This document shows, one piece after another, positions 63,591 through 64,000 of a stretch of DNA of 64,000 nt. Both the position numbers and the translations under genes were made by a program. Position 1 is the first letter of the stretch. Each line of letters opens with the position of its first letter. Source of the stretch: Granulosicoccus sp045110515 (GTDB lineage Bacteria > Pseudomonadota > Gammaproteobacteria > Granulosicoccales > Granulosicoccaceae); the NCBI GenBank assembly GCA_045110515.1, contig JBGCGD010000057.1:1-64000 (forward strand), written 5' to 3'. The notes under the pieces were generated by a model that did no database searches, was not told the DNA's origin, and saw only the letters and a list, made by a program, of their open reading frames with translations.

Positions 63591-63880
63591 CCGCAGAATT
63601 GACTGTAACAACTCGATAGATAAACGGCAGCTAACTATTTTCGAAACACCTCCTGTTTGTGCAAAAATTGAGAATGCGCTTCCTGCGGATACTGCTAAAT
63701 CGGAACTACAAGTGATATTTGTAGAAGTGTCTTACATTTTATTCGCGGCTTTTCTCCAATAAATTGCATTTGCGCATCCTTTTTGGTTTGTTGTCTTCGC
63801 CACAATAACTATCCCCCATAATTGCATAGGCTAGAACGCCTCTGCGTTCGTACGTTTCTCATGTTTCCGTACAGATGCGG
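63561..63880 (-). ncRNA. candidate structured small RNA ending in a terminator
   Basis: The minus-strand sequence from about 63880 to the terminator at 63566 contains several hairpins: GTACG/CGTAC with a 12-base loop (63850-63871), GAACGC/GCGTTC with a 4-base loop (63834-63849), CTACAA/TTGTAG, and AAACA-GGAGG-TGTTT with GGA in its loop near 63645-63660. The region has no convincing protein gene. A 26-codon frame at 63739-63819 has no ribosome-binding site. The 5' end and any identity are unknown. The RNA call is inference. Confidence 0.3.
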
Positions 63881-64000
63881 TTAACAACTAGTTAGTCAGC
63901 CAAGGCGTCAAACTTCTTAGATATTCGTGCAGCGGCGATAGGGGTATTTATTTTTAACGAATGGCATAAGTTTGCTAAAAAACTTCGGGCTGTTTCACTA
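63881..64000. other. window end, no gene seen
   Basis: No coding frame, repeat or structured element was recognised. The promoter of the candidate small RNA could lie here. Confidence 0.3.

Noticed and set aside
1..64000. CRISPR arrays, prophage, insertion sequences, tRNA or rRNA genes
   Set aside because: None was recognised on either strand; no repeated spacer units, transposase genes or RNA-gene signatures were seen.

Overview
The window is a gene-dense stretch of a bacterial chromosome with roughly balanced base composition. No phage genes, insertion sequences, CRISPR arrays, rRNA or tRNA genes were seen. The gene set suggests a free-living, aerobic, heterotrophic, probably marine gammaproteobacterium. 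It has an Mrp-type cation/proton antiporter, an Entner-Doudoroff (ED) pathway under a HexR regulator with recognisable HexR boxes, GlcDEF glycolate oxidase, heterotetrameric sarcosine oxidase, sulfoacetaldehyde acetyltransferase (Xsc), DsbB and Tex. The taxonomic placement is inference from gene content only.

Layout: 194-7943 is one tightly overlapping Mrp/Mnh operon with a split MrpA, three large antiporter-type subunits and one unrecognised small membrane protein. 8035-9347 holds a glutathione S-transferase converging on eda across a perfect 25-bp hairpin. 8730-17408 is the central-carbon block: edd-eda diverge from zwf-pgl-hexR, followed by a FecR/LysM protein and pyk. HexR boxes lie in the edd/zwf and pyk/glcD gaps. 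17753-23455 is glcDEF followed by a stand-alone aldehyde:ferredoxin oxidoreductase-family gene. 23504-30769 is mixed: a GGDEF-EAL protein, an RMF-like small protein, two unknown small proteins, dsbB, a GH10 xylanase lipoprotein and a DUF3750 protein.

30872-39649 is a run of plus-strand catabolic genes: SDR dehydrogenase, FAH-family hydrolase, IlvD/Edd dehydratase, a YihU-like reductase, a UxaA-family dehydratase, an atypical SDR, a SnoaL-like protein and a TauE/SafE permease, ending with an RluA-type pseudouridine synthase. The first three match the non-phosphorylative diketo sugar-acid route, which for pentoses yields pyruvate plus glycolate. Glycolate could then feed GlcDEF. The YihU-like gene, the TauE/SafE gene and the distant xsc also allow an organosulfonate reading.

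39659-43209 has a DUF2177 protein, an HDOD protein with a degenerate receiver domain, and fhs. 43245-48342 is soxBDAG, co-oriented with fhs and divergent from a GlxA/SouR-like regulator; this unit demethylates sarcosine and handles the resulting C1 units. SoxD has lost most of its zinc ligands. 49543-63536 carries tex, a DHH phosphoesterase, an S4 protein, an S9 peptidase with a thioredoxin-fold protein, a small-molecule kinase, a MATE pump, a homocysteine methyltransferase, xsc, a two-domain SnoaL protein and a thioesterase. The last 460 bases have no convincing gene but contain a strong minus-strand terminator preceded by several hairpins, a candidate small RNA.
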